Source: Paraspadella gotoi
Taxonomy: Eukaryota > Chaetognatha
Direction: 5' to 3'
Assembly: GCA_051294375.1 (NCBI GenBank)
Contig: CM119268.1
Location: forward strand, 18,996,323 to 19,060,322
Length of the DNA: 64,000 nucleotides
The notes below the pieces were generated by a model, which saw only the letters and a list, made by a program, of their open reading frames with translations, did not search any database and was not told the DNA's origin. How positions within the stretch are numbered: position 1 is the first letter of the stretch; the number at the start of each line of letters is the position of its first letter. Of this stretch, positions 13,401-25,299 are shown piece after piece. The position numbers and the translations under genes were made by a program.

Positions 13401-13724
13401 CTCACCCTCCCCTGCTCACCGCGAAAATTGGGTTAAAGATTTGGCAGTGGAGGACAGGGATGGGAGGGGAGTGAGCAGGGGAGGTGAGACAGAAAGTAAG
13501 AAGGAGAAGAGAGAGATGAGAGTGAGAGACGAGAGAAGAGAGAGAGAGCCAGAGAGAGACCGACCACAGGCCCGACTCATCAAATTGAAAAAAAAAGACG
13601 CCAGAGGTCATCTTCGACCGGCCAGCGAGACTTCGTCTAAACAGCACGAGCACACACAATCGCTCACGAGACGCGAGATATAGCCGACCGGTCTTTCTCT
13701 CTCTCTCCTCTCTCTCTCCTCCTC

Positions 13725-13755
<31 letters not shown>

Positions 13756-14094
13756 TTCTCCCGCTCGTAATTNNNNNNNNNNNNNNNNNNNNNNNNNTCT
13801 CATCGGTCAAAATCACCTCCAATGCTTATCCCGGTCGTTGACGATTATATTTTTTCTAACGATTACTTTTAATTACGTACATAACCTTCAGATCCTTGTC
13901 TTGCCCTCTGTCTCCTTATTACCAAACAATCGCGCTGACCCTTTTTGAACTCCCGTCACCCCCCCCCTTAAACACCGACTCTTTCTCTGATCTTCATGAA
14001 GTGATTTTTTCATTACACAATTTAATCGACGAAAGACGGAGACAAAAGAAAATAGAAAGGAAAAATCTTAAAAGCATAAGGATCGAGCCTGCTT

Positions 14095-14300
14095 TCGATG
14101 GTAACCAAATATTGATGCGATGATAACCAAATATTGATGCGATGATAACCAATAATTGATGCGATGATAACAAAATAACTGATGTGATGATAATTAAATG
14201 ATTGATGCGATGATAGTCATTCATTGATGTGATGATAATCATTCATTGATTTGATGATAATCATTCATTGATGCGATGATAGTCATTCATTGACGCGATG
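14095..14300. repeat. GATGCGATGATAA minisatellite
   Basis: About eight to ten imperfect copies of a 22-26-base unit around ATTGATGCGATGATAACCAA. No coding potential is evident. Confidence 0.6.
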
Positions 14301-14304
14301 AATC

Positions 14305-14384
14305 TGTAGGTTTGAACCCCAGATTTTCTGGCCACAAAAGGCGTCCCAGCCAGAGTCGCCACTGGTACAGTGAAGTTGATATTA
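14305..14384. repeat. Dispersed repeat with B-box-like motif, copy 1
   Basis: TTTGAACCCCAGATTTTCTG, then GTCGCCACTGGTACAGTGAA, truncated by the 327-N gap. A near-identical copy lies at 15690-15770. The minus strand contains GGTTCAAACC, a perfect B-box-type sequence, so a tRNA-derived SINE end is possible. Confidence 0.45.
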
Positions 14385-14711
14385 NNNNNNNNNNNNNNNN
14401 NNNNNNNNNNNNNNNNNNNNNNNNNNNNNNNNNNNNNNNNNNNNNNNNNNNNNNNNNNNNNNNNNNNNNNNNNNNNNNNNNNNNNNNNNNNNNNNNNNNN
14501 NNNNNNNNNNNNNNNNNNNNNNNNNNNNNNNNNNNNNNNNNNNNNNNNNNNNNNNNNNNNNNNNNNNNNNNNNNNNNNNNNNNNNNNNNNNNNNNNNNNN
14601 NNNNNNNNNNNNNNNNNNNNNNNNNNNNNNNNNNNNNNNNNNNNNNNNNNNNNNNNNNNNNNNNNNNNNNNNNNNNNNNNNNNNNNNNNNNNNNNNNNNN
14701 NNNNNNNNNNN

Positions 14712-14747
14712 CAGCAGCTGTCCAGCTTTGTCTCTCTCTGTTTCTCT

Positions 14748-14781
<34 letters not shown>

Positions 14782-14900
14782 GTACAATCGTTCGTTTTTT
14801 GAAATTCTTATTATTTCTTTCCTTCTAAAAACTTATTATCGCATTTTGTTTTTCAATACAAAATCCCAATTTACATCCGAGATTTTCGTGGATTCATTTT
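14712..14900. repeat. CT-tract repeat unit, copy 1
   Basis: GTCCAGCTT, a CT microsatellite, then ACATCCGAGATTTTCGTGGA. The same order recurs at 15430-15572, so the unit is a dispersed or duplicated repeat. Confidence 0.45.
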
Positions 14901-15429
14901 AGAAAAAGGGAAGAATAACTTATAATGCAGGCAATGTCACCATGTACATCAGCTTGCTGGCAGTACAAATACCTGCTATATGTCCGAGAAATTGCGCGAT
15001 TAATTTAATTGCATATATAATTTTCTAAAAAAAAAATATTTTTTTTTGTTTTTGTTTGTATTATTGTAACTATTGGACGGTCGCGACCGGGCCGACTGTT
15101 GGCAAATTATATTAAAATAGGAGTTGAGAAGAGAGTCAAATTAAAACATTACTTTTTTTTTTTATTCTTGATAATTTTTACAATTTTAAATTTGTGTAAA
15201 TTTTTTTTGTAGTGTATTTATTTAATCATTTTTTATCTTTTTTTTAAATAATAATTATTTGAGTTGGGATAAATATTTATAAATAGTATTAATATGCAAA
15301 TTGAAATTTGACCTTGGTCTTGGTTTCTCTTAAAAAAAAGAACAATCTAAAATTTCATCAGAGATTAAACTTTTTTTAGAAGGAAAAGAGTTGTGTCCCT
15401 ACTCAGATTCGTCGAAAAAACAAGACTTC

Positions 15430-15451
15430 AGCGGCGTCCAGCTTCTCTCTA

Positions 15452-15482
<31 letters not shown>

Positions 15483-15572
15483 TCTTTTCTTTCTATTTTA
15501 TTCGCATTTATTCCGCGCTTTTTTCTCAATACAAATCTCAAATTTACATCCGAGATTTTCGTGGATTTTTTT
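15430..15572. repeat. CT-tract repeat unit, copy 2
   Basis: Counterpart of 14712-14900 with a shorter spacer between the CT tract and ACATCCGAGATTTTCGTGGA. Confidence 0.45.
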
Positions 15573-15689
15573 CTAAAATTCTGATTATTCTTTATATAAA
15601 CGAGAGTGAAAAACTGACCAGGCCTCTCTCTCTCTCTCTTTCTCTCTCATTCATACACGCATTTGTTTGTTTTATTTACGATGAATGAT

Positions 15690-15770
15690 TTGTAGGTTTG
15701 AACCCCAGATTTTCTGGCCACAAGAGGCGACCCAGCCAGAGTCGCCACTGGTACAGTGAAAGTTGATATT
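15690..15770. repeat. Dispersed repeat with B-box-like motif, copy 2
   Basis: Same 80 bases as 14305-14384 with few differences, here abutting the left arm of the fold-back element at 15769. The repeat may belong to that element or be a SINE tail next to it. Confidence 0.45.
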
Positions 15771-16436
15771 AACTCAGAAATATTTTATAGTTAATCTTCT
15801 TACAACATTAGCTTTTGGTTAAGAAGACAAGGAACAACCAAGTAAATAAAGTCAGCTGATTTGTTCTATTTTATTTCCATCTGCTGATTCATCAACTTCA
15901 CGGTCGGCGGCTCACATGTGGACGGAATAGAGCTCACATTGACGCGGGGATACGCCATCCAACGTAGATTCGAGATTTAAGAATAGTTATTGTTTATGTG
16001 CTTGGTTTTGTGCGGGTTGGGCAATAAAATCAATCAGAAACCAACTTGGCGTTGGGTTATCAAGCTAAAACCTTATAAATAATCAAGAGAGGGCATATAT
16101 AAGATTATTCCATAGGGCTGAATTGCTCATTGTATATCTATATGTAAATACAACAAAAAGAAAAACAATTAATTATTAAATCATTAACGAATTAGACAAA
16201 CGTTCATTGAACAATAACTAAAGTAATAACGAGCTCTGTCCAATTAATTAATTTTTTCTTTGGTAAGTTTATCTAGAAGCACAATGGAAGTTGATGAATA
16301 GCAGATGGAAATAAGTAGAGCACAAAATCAGCTGACTTTATTATACTGTTTGTTCCTTTGTCTTACGTAGTGAAGGGCCGAAGGAAAGCTAATGTTGTAA
16401 GAAGATTAACTATAAAGATAATGTCTGAGTAAGCTG
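15769..16436. mobile_element. Fold-back element with about 130-base inverted arms
   Basis: The left arm (15769-15899) and right arm (16287-16436) are reverse complements with small indels. Examples are TTAATCTTCTTACAACATTA against TAATGTTGTAAGAAGATTAA, and TCAGCTGA near TTCATCAACTTC. About 390 bases of AT-rich spacer lie between them, with no transposase frame. Long arms with a short spacer suggest a fold-back or non-autonomous DNA transposon. The right arm carries an extra 10-20 bases. Target-site duplications were not resolved. Confidence 0.6.
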
Positions 16437-16663
16437 ACCCGAATCAATATCGAGCCTGAACCGGCTTCGCAGGTCATGGCTCGATAAAAATTAACGTTCC
16501 TAAAATCAAACGTTTTTCAAAAAACGTTCATATTTACATGTTAATATATAATATAATAAAATCTGATGAAAGATGAAAAAAATAATATAATCATAAATAT
16601 CAAATATTTTGAAATCTTATGTACCATGATTAGTGAGACAAGTAATTTTCCTAAGAGGATGAA

Positions 16664-16800
16664 GGCAATAACTCACCAAAGCCTAACCAAAGTCAGGAGC
16701 AAGATAGTCTAATTGTTGAATTAATGGATAATTTTTAAATCGGTTGTTATGGCAACAGCCGGGATGCCTGTGATGGGGCATCTCACTGTTGGCTTTGGGG
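16664..16800 (+). repeat. Dispersed repeats, CCAAAGTCAGG family joined to a GCCGGG family
   Basis: CACCAAAGCCTAACCAAAGT matches the reverse complement of 42950-42970. It runs into GCCGGGATGCCTGTGATGGG and GGGGCTTCCGACCCTTAG, which resemble 63486-63552. Confidence 0.4.
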
Positions 16801-17092
16801 GCTTCCGACCCTTAGTGACGCATCATGGGCATGAGTAGAAGGCCTTGGCGTCATTGGTGGAGACACTGTTGGGTTAACATTGTCATTGTCATTGACATTA
16901 TTATTGATATTGACATCGATAGCCTCTTCGATTTCATTGGGTTGTCGTCAGCAACATTGACTTCATGGCGGCGCCCTTAGCGTCGGCGGCGTCGTTTGCA
17001 TCATCGTTGTCTTTGTTGTCATTTTTCTTCTAGTCGTTTTCTTAGTCTTCGTCGTAGTTGTTGTCGTCGCCCCCGTCACCACCCTAATTGTT

Positions 17093-17124
<32 letters not shown>

Positions 17125-17209
17125 ATTCGTCGTTGTCGTCCATGAGAATTTTAGTTCGACGCGACTCTCAGTCACTCGGTGCCTTGGATTCTTCAACGCA
17201 ATCACCCGG

Positions 17210-17323
<114 letters not shown>

Positions 17324-17399
17324 TCACACACTCCCTCATTTGGAGACACTTTTATTTTCAATCATGTCCTTTTCTTTTTTTTTCTAATTAAATCTTTCT

Positions 17400-18270
17400 T
17401 TCTTGTAAATCTTTTTTTTTCTTGTTTCGATTTTTGGTCTTTTATTTTTTATGACAGTGATAAACTATCACTCATGCATCGCGTCTCCTTTTCTCTTCTC
17501 AACTCATAATTTGATTAAAAAACTTCTTTAAATTTTTTACCCTTTTTTTTCTTTCTTCATTTGATCGAAAGAAAGAAAAAAAAGAAAGAAAAAAAAGAAA
17601 GGAAAATTTAAGACATTTAGTCGCGAAAATAAATGAGATAAACGACTTTTTAAAACGATGATGAACATGTTTTTTTTTCGTTTCAGTCTTAATTTAGTTA
17701 AATTTAGTTATTTTTTTTCAAGCTGTAAAAAATTAATAAACTCAGTTCATAAATGAAAGTCTTTGCTCTTAGATAGTCGATGCCCTATAGTTATTATAAT
17801 GATAAAAATACACCTAGCATTTTTTAAGTCCTCTGCGGATCAATAATAAAATCACTTCCTAACCACCGGGTACTATCTTCACTTTGACAGCAAATGCGTC
17901 ACGTGATTTACTTACTCTAATCAATTAACGGGACTTCAATGCCAATGGCAATCTCGAAAGGGCAGTTTCTGACGAAGGGTTAGGCAAGGTCGACCCGGCA
18001 ATCGTAATTCAATTTTGGTTGGAAGATTCAGAATCCTAATCAACGCAATCAATAACAGTGACACACATTCAGCAAACAGACAAAAATGTAAGCAACTCGA
18101 AAACAGAACGTAAAGCTTAAGTAAACCTTGACTTTTGTATTCTAATACTTACGTAAAATAAGTTAACGAACGAGAGACCGAGCTAGATGAATTCTTTTAA
18201 AAATATGCTCGGCAGTATTTTAAACGAATCTTTCGAATTTGACCTCCAAATAATACGACTCCTAGAACAC
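17400..18270. other. No gene recognised
   Basis: AT-rich, with an AAAGAAAG tract at 17568-17605 and no convincing splice-bounded frame. Confidence 0.5.
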
Positions 18271-18277
18271 ATTAAAA

Positions 18278-18670
18278 TTAAATCGCGTCCGAAGCAAAGT
18301 GTGAGAAAAATATGGGAATGTCGTGTGACAACAAAGTGAGAGAGTCATTGGGAGAGGTGTGAATAGGTGACAAGTCAAAATTGATGCTTTTGTTGTAGTT
18401 ATCATCGATGGTAGCATGACGAAGGACGCACGCGCAAACCGCTAAATCTTCGATAACTGGCGCCAAAAAAAAATCCTTTGCCTCGTCTCTCTGGCAGTCA
18501 GTCTGCACTTCTGTACGTCCGTCCGTCCGTCCGTCTGTCCGTCCGCCCGTTAACCCCGGCGTCGTCCTCAAAAATATGGGTTCTTTCGCCATTAAGACAA
18601 AAAAAAATCCGGCGGGTCTGTGGCATTGTTTGACCTTGGAAGTCGAGAGAGAGAAGAAGGAAGCGGACAT
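18278..18670 (-). CDS. Open frame of doubtful coding status
   Basis: 131 codons from ATG to TAA. The middle encodes GGRTDGRTDGRTE from a (GTCC)n array (18515-18545). The rest (KDFFLAPVIEDLAVCACVLR) is non-repetitive but matches nothing I recognise. Kept as a low-confidence candidate because of its length in AT-rich DNA. Confidence 0.15.
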   Translation of the reverse strand: MSASFFSLSTSKVKQCHRPAGFFFVLMAKEPIFLRTTPGLTGGRTDGRTDGRTEVQTDCQRDEAKDFFLAPVIEDLAVCACVLRHATIDDNYNKSINFDLSPIHTSPNDSLTLLSHDIPIFFSHFASDAI

Positions 18671-19079
18671 CCTGGGAAAGTAAAAGAGAATAAAAGAGAA
18701 GAGATAATAAAAGAGAAGGGAAAAGGTAGGAGAAAGGGAAAGTGAGATGAAAGGAGTTGAAGGGTAAAAAAAAGGAAAAAAACTAGGTTTAAGAGGTAGG
18801 AAAAAGGAAAAGAAAGAGGAAAGAAGGAAAAGGAATGAGAGAAAGAAAGGGGGAAAAAAAAGGTAAAATGAAGAATAATGTCAAAACGTGTAACGGGTGT
18901 AACGAGCCAGTAATAATATATATCGGAATAAAAATTGAAAATAGGCCGGCTGCTCTTTCTGTCTTCAATATTTTTCATGAATAAAAAAAAATATCAAATC
19001 TATATTCGCGATGAAAAATATATTTTTAGAGAGAGAATCAAGATATTCCCCTTCGGTCAAACACGCTACGAGGTCATCA

Positions 19080-19220
19080 TTGAACATAGAACACGACAAA
19101 GACGACTACGAAGACGACGATGACAAAGATGACGACGAAGACGACGACGAAGACGACGTAGACAACGACGAAAAAGAGGACAAGGGAGACGAAGACGACA
19201 AAGATGACGATGCTAAATAG
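19080..19220 (+). CDS. Asp/Lys-rich open segment, uncertain frame
   Basis: A frame reads EHDKDDYEDDDDKDDDED and continues with Asp/Glu/Lys to TAG. The alternative frame just upstream (from about 19030) reads RIKIFPFGQTRYEVIIEH and ends in an Arg run where the acidic frame has Asp. Only one can be genuine, and neither has convincing splice sites. Treat it as a candidate. Confidence 0.18.
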   Translation: MNIEHDKDDYEDDDDKDDDEDDDEDDVDNDEKEDKGDEDDKDDDAK

Positions 19221-20269
19221 ACTAAATGATTAATATATCACAAAAAATTATCCCGATGAAACTACGTCGAGATAAATTGGACGAAAACAAGTAGGAGTTG
19301 ATTACATTAAAGCTTCTGTCAGAGAAAAAACGAGCAGGAAAAGAAATCGCAAGCATTCATGGACGAGCGTAGCCTCCGGCGCTTGCGCAAAAGAAACCAC
19401 CTGACCTCCCACGCACGTAGCAGGGATTAAGATAGTCGCACGCAGATTCGCACGCACGCGCGTTCGAATTGTTCCGTGCTCGCCCTTATCATCTATACGT
19501 AATCCCTTTTCGGTCCCGCGCCGAATCATTTCGGTCAACCGAGGGGCTTTGAGTGAAAGGAAGGTGGTCTTAGGTTAAAGGGTAGACAGTTCGAGGGGGC
19601 GAAGTATAGAGATTTTAGCAATTTAGAATAAGAGTAGTCCGAAAACCAATGTAACAATTATTCATTCAATCAATAAAAAAAATTTGGATAGGCTATGATG
19701 GGACTCCATCCCTCTTACAAGATATAATTCAATTAAGTCATTCTCACAGTCTAGTTTTGTTATGTTCCATCAGATTCCATTACAGTTGGTGCAGTTTTGT
19801 GAGGGCGCAAGGCTACGTGGGTGGAATGGTCTCAGGGCGAAATCATGTTACCTCGGAGGTTGCAGCTAGTTGCTCTATTATAGTATAGGTCTGAATATCA
19901 CTGTGTATGTACATGTTTTGCTTTCATCGTATCGAAACTATACAGCGTTTTGCAATCTTTTAATAATCATCTAGGGTTGCTAATTACATGATTGATTAGG
20001 CTTCGCTTTCCCACCGAGTACAGAGGAAAAATCCGAGGCTAAAAACGGAAATTGTAAAGGAAAAGAGAAAAGAAGAATATATTGCGTTAAAAGGTAAAAT
20101 AGAAAATTACAAAGTCATGAAATGATTAGTATATATGAAAATTATACCATAGACATAAAAAAAAAGAAAAATATTTAAAAGAGAAAAAAAAACATTTAAA
20201 ACATTAGGGACAATTAGGAGAAAACACAAAGGTTGTAAAGTCGAAAGGAAAATAGGAGAAGGTATTAGA

Positions 20270-21215
20270 TCTCAATTTGTCGTAATAAAGAGCGATTTAA
20301 AAAAGGACGAAGAAAAAAAAGGAAAGAAAATGGACATTGAGAAGTTGACGCTGAAAGAGAATCAGATGAAAGCAGAAAAAAAATATAAGCGAAGAAAAAA
20401 AGGAAAAGTATTGACTTAAAAGTCTGGATAAAGGAAAAGGAGGAAGAAGGAAAGGGTTTGAATGGAGGAAAAGAGAATATAAACTGAAAAGAAAAAAAAT
20501 AAAAAAGGAAATTTATTAACTTGAAAAAGAAAAAACGAGAAAGCAAAAAAAAAGGGAAAAAAGATGGAAAGAAAACTAAAATAAAAAATAAAAAAGAAAA
20601 ATAAAAAGGATAAAAAATAACAAAAAGAAATCTAAAAAAAAAAGGAAAACGCTGAGTGAGGAAGAGAAAAGATGCGAGAAAGTAAAAGTTGAAAGAGGAA
20701 AGAGGACACGAGATGAAGTTTAGAAAGGAAAGAAAGATAGTCAAGAAGGATACGAGGATAGAAGAAGGATAGAAACCCGAAATGTGACAGGTGAGGTAAG
20801 AGAGAGGGACAAAAAATTAGAGGCTCGGGAAAAGACAAGCCGAGATAAAAAAAAGTCGTGAGAAAAGAAAAGTGAAGAAAGGAAAGAGAGGCGAGAAAAA
20901 AGGGAAAAAGGAGGCACGACAAATGAAGAACTGAGAATGGAAAAGAGAGGAACGGAAAAAGAAAAAGAGGAAAGGAAAGAGAGGGGATAAATAAAAGAAA
21001 AAAGGAAAAAGGAGGCAAGAGAAAAGAAAAGTGAAGAAAGAAAAAGAGAGGAACGAGAAAAGGGAAGTGAAGAAACAAACAGAGAGAAACGAGAAAAGAA
21101 AAGTGAAGAAAGAAAAAAGAGGAAAGAGAAAAAAAAAAGAAAGGGACGAGAAAGGAAAGAGAAAGGAAAGAAAGGAAAGAGAAAGGAAAGAAAGGGACGA
21201 GAAAGAAAAGTAGGC
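20270..21215. repeat. Purine-only domain of about 950 bases
   Basis: The plus strand is almost entirely A and G (AAAGGAAAG, GAGAAAAGG) with rare pyrimidines. Open minus-strand frames made of Phe/Ser/Leu are by-products. No gene is seen. Confidence 0.7.
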
Positions 21216-21493
21216 TGCCGGAGAGCAGATTGACTCCTGGTCGCTTTTCTTAGCGCAAGAAAACGCTTTCTCTCCCTAGGATCCGTGACGTCATTGGCTC
21301 TCGTCGTCGTCGTCGTCGTCGTCTTCTTTCTCATCCTCCTCCTCCTCCTCATCCTCCTCCTCTACGCGAGATACTCCTCATAACGTTGGCTTCCCGAGTC
21401 ATTGCTCAGTCGTTATTGGATTAGAAGAAACTGACTTTTTATTTTGTTTTCTGAAACTGAAATTTATTTGAGCACTATCTCATACTATTCTCT

Positions 21494-21557
<64 letters not shown>

Positions 21558-22167
21558 GCATCTCTTCACAAACCCGTTACATCTGCGTGGAAAAAGAGGC
21601 CACAACCGGATTTCTTTCCTTCGAACTTCGGATCTAAAAGATGACAGCGTCAAGACTTCAAAAAGTCTCCATGCGTTTGATTTATTTTTATGTTTCGTCG
21701 ATAGTATGAACTTGGTACAACCAATATAAAATATAGAATATATTAAATATAAATCCAAATTTAACAAAAAAACCAACTCCTTAGAAAAAATAATCGATAA
21801 AACTTGAGTAAACAAAAAAAAATTAAAACGCAAACCAATTGTAAAAAATCAAAACTATGAAAAAACGGATAAAAAAAAATTAACAAATGAAAACAAAAAA
21901 GACGGAAAATAGGATTAAAAAAATTAAACAAAAGTTAAAAAAATGAAAAAAAAAAAAATAAATAAAAGCCCGTCTTTTTTAAGAGATGAAAGAAAACAAA
22001 GGGCACGATGCTGAAACGATTCGCAATTCGTCCTTCACGTGAGATCAACTTTTTTTCTTTCTTTTTTTCCTTCTTACTTTTTTACTTTTCCTTTTCGTCT
22101 GTCGTGAAAATAGTCGTCGTCGTCATCGTTTTCATGTGGGCGTCATTGACGCAACAAATTCGACTTT

Positions 22168-22346
22168 TCATTTCCTTTTTTTAAATATTTTTCGTCGCTT
22201 GTGATAATCATCAAGTTCGTCGTCTTCATCATCGCCTTCGTTTTTGTCAAATTCGTCTTTTTCGTCGTCGTCAGTTTCGTCGTCAGTTTTGCCGTCTCCG
22301 TTTGCGAATCGTGGCGCAAAGGAAACCGAGACGTGTAGTGGGACAT
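22168..22346 (-). CDS. Possible last exon, acidic then basic tail
   Basis: A C-rich tract ending CACTGAG leads into 59 codons in one frame, in phase 2. The frame reads VPLHVSVSFAPRFANGDGK, then an Asp/Glu-rich stretch (KTDDETDDDEKDEFDKN), then a basic end HKRRKIFKKRK and TGA. The indel-rich second copy at about 24800-24990 breaks the same frame. The acid-base layout is common in nuclear proteins, but no domain is identifiable. Confidence 0.25.
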
Positions 22347-22534
22347 CTCAGTGTGGGGAGTTTGTGGGGAGATTGTGGGGAGTTTGTGGGCAGTAGAGTA
22401 GAATTTGAAATGATGTATCCCATTATCTTCTTTCTCCTCTCATCTCATTCTCCCTCTTCTTCTCGTTCCTTTTCCTTCTTCATAGCTTCTTATTACTCTC
22501 TCTCTCTCTCTCTCTCTCTCTTCTTTCTCTCTTC

Positions 22535-22566
<32 letters not shown>

Positions 22567-22591
22567 GTCTTCTCTATCTCTCTCTCTTTAA

Positions 22592-22629
<38 letters not shown>

Positions 22630-23252
22630 CTCTTCTCCTCTGTCTTGCGTCTCATCCAAAGAGTTTCATGAAATGTCGTTGTTTTTTGTCAAATAAAATA
22701 TTGTCTTGATGGTTTAAATACCAACGCTGTCTTTTTTTACTCTTGTCGTTTTTATTTCTTTGTCGTCTTTGTCAGTTTATGGCATTTATCTTCGTTTATA
22801 TAGTTTTTAAATGTTAGAATAGTCGTAGTTCTATTTCTTATTTCCATTTTTTATTTGATTAATCTCGTTGTCCGTATTGCATTAACTTATGTGTATATCA
22901 ATTCAATAAATTTATTATTGTCATTTTCATTATGATAGACTTCATTACAACTTTCTAAGGTACTTTTCCTTTTCATTTCTAAATAATCTGTAAAACTTCT
23001 CATTCACGATATTTCAAAGTAGCAAAATTTAATATTCTTTTGAACTAATCCTTATTACCAAAAGACCAGTACAAGGTTTACCCTCTTCGCCGTGCCCAAG
23101 CACCAAGCACCAAGCTTCGGAAATCGCGTGGTAAACAGAGATTTTTGTTTCGAAGGAAATCGATGAATTGAGAGGAAGAAATTCTCCGTATTTTGTGACG
23201 TCCTTGTCTTCGTCGTCGTCTCCCTTAGTTTTCGATATTGTCCTTCTTTTCA

Positions 23253-23352
23253 TCTTTGTCCTCAATGTCGTAATCTTCTTCGTCTTTTGACGTCGTCGTT
23301 GTCGTCGTCGTCTTCGTCATCGTCGTCGTCGTCTCGTCTTGCTCTCTAACTT
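23253..23352 (-). CDS. Asp-run exon-like segment ending in a basic tail
   Basis: An AAGTTAG acceptor-like site (no clear polypyrimidine tract) is followed by RARR, an Asp/Glu run coded by GAC, then NDDVKRRRRLRH and TGA. Shifting one base gives a different frame ending DYDIEDKDEKKDNIEN. The true frame is therefore uncertain, and this may be a non-coding trinucleotide array. Confidence 0.15.
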
Positions 23353-23572
23353 CGCGTAATTTTGAAATTTTTTTGCAGTCTTTTTAAAACTATTATTACG
23401 ACAATAACTACAGAATATTTTAGCTTTTGGTTTTTTATTTAATTTCTTATTAAAGTAAAAAAAATATTGTTTTACGATGATCAGTCGAGCTATTGATTTA
23501 TTTAAAGAGATTTAAAACTAATTTATAAACTTACGAAGAATCGTGGCTGAAGCGTCAAAACATAACGTCTTT

Positions 23573-23611
<39 letters not shown>

Positions 23612-23650
23612 CTCTCTCTCTCTCTCCTCTCCTCTTCTCTCTCTCTCTCG

Positions 23651-23682
<32 letters not shown>

Positions 23683-23824
23683 TCTCTCTCTCTCTCTCTC
23701 TCGCTCTCTGCTCTCTCTATAGATCTAAGCTCCGGATTTCGTTAACATAAAACGGAGAAATCGAATCGAAGAACCGAAAATCAAAATTGGGAATTTTATT
23801 TCGCGCAATCGATGATGATGATGT

Positions 23825-23868
<44 letters not shown>

Positions 23869-25299
23869 TCGAGCTCGAGCAGGAAATCGCGTGAGGTCCA
23901 CAGATTTAAGAACGGCAAACGTCAAAGTGGTCAATGGGGCGAAGTGGTCAATGTGGTCTACGGGGCAATGTAGTCAAAGTGGGCAGAAAAGAGGGATATT
24001 TCCCAGTGGTCAGGATGGATGGATCGATTTAGGTTGTCAATGAAGTTTAAATAAAAGAATTTACAATCCATCGTTAAAATCAATAAATGAGCAATCGAAA
24101 AAAGCGACCGCCTTTTTCCTCGCCTTTTCCTCCTTTGGGTGAATCAGAGAGATGATGAGAGGGAGGAAGAGAGGGAGGAGAGGATGAGGAGAGGAGAGGA
24201 GAAGGAGAGGTGGAGATAAGGAGGTGGAGGAGAGGAAGAGGAGAGGGAGGAAAGGAGAAGGAGAGATGGAGGATGTCGAACTTTCGGATCTAAAAGATGT
24301 ACAGCGTCAAGACTTTCAAAAAAGTCTCCATGCGTGTTGATTGACTTTTTTATGTTTCGTCGATAGTATGAACTTGGTACAACCAATATAAAAATATAGA
24401 ATATATTAAATATAAATCCAAATTTAACAAAAAAACCAACTCCTTAGAAAAAATAATCGATAAAACTTGAGTAAACAAAAAAAAATTAAAAACGCAAACC
24501 AATTGTAAAAAATCAAAACTATTGAAAAACGGATAAAAAAAATTAACAAATGAAAAGCAAAAAAAGACGGGAAAATAGGATTAAAATAAATTAAACAAAA
24601 GTTAAAAAAATGAAAAAAAAAAAATATAATAAAAGCCCGTGCTTTTTTTTAAGAGTAAAGAAAACAAAGGCCACGATGCTGAAACGATTCGCAATTCGTC
24701 CTTCACGTGAGATCAACTTTTTTTCTTTCTTTTTCCTTCTTAATTCTACTTTTCCTTTTCGTCTGTCGTCGTCATCGTTTTCATGTGGGCGTCATTGACG
24801 CAACAAATTCGACTTTTCATTTCTCTTTTTTAAATATTTTTGCGTCCGCTTTTGATTAATCATTTCAAGTTCTGTCGTCTTCATCATCGCCTTCGTTTTT
24901 GTCAAATTCGTCTTTTTCGTCGTCGTCAGTTTCGTCGTCATTTTTGCCGTCTCCGTGGTGCGAATCGTGGCGCAAAGGAAACCGAGACGTGTAGTGGACA
25001 TCTCAGTGGGAGTTTGTGGGGGAGATTGGTGGGGAGTTTCGTGGGCAGGTAGAGCTAGAATTGAAATGATGTATCCCATTATCTTCTCCTTTCTCCTCCT
25101 ATCTCATTCTCCTCTTGCTTCTCGTTCCTCTTTTCCTTCTTCATAGCTTCCTTATTGACTCTCTCTCTCTCTCTCTCTTCAAACTTCATCTCTCGTGAAG
25201 TTAAGAGAAAAACTTAAAAGAAGAAAATTTCACGTAACAAAAATACCATATGTGAAAAAATGAGAATAAAAAAAGACAGCGCGGAAAAAGTGGAAAATG

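Larger units (their letters stand above)
21630..24275. repeat. 2.6-kb duplicated block, first copy
   Basis: From TTCGGATCTAAAAGATGACA through CT tracts and GTC arrays to the GGA-rich tract. The second copy starts at 24278 with TTCGGATCTAAAAGATGTAC. The acidic exon candidates at 22168 and 23253 lie here. Confidence 0.65.

Noticed and set aside
14095-14300. Possible CRISPR-like array of regular units
   Set aside because: Units are contiguous and imperfect with no distinct spacers, and the genome is eukaryotic.
18515-18545. (GTCC)n as a regulatory array
   Set aside because: Short simple repeat also seen at 34160 and 48005; no evidence of function.
20265-21352. Three overlapping Phe/Ser-rich minus frames
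   Set aside because: Caused by the purine-only tract; composition is uniform with no hydrophobic periodicity of real membrane proteins.
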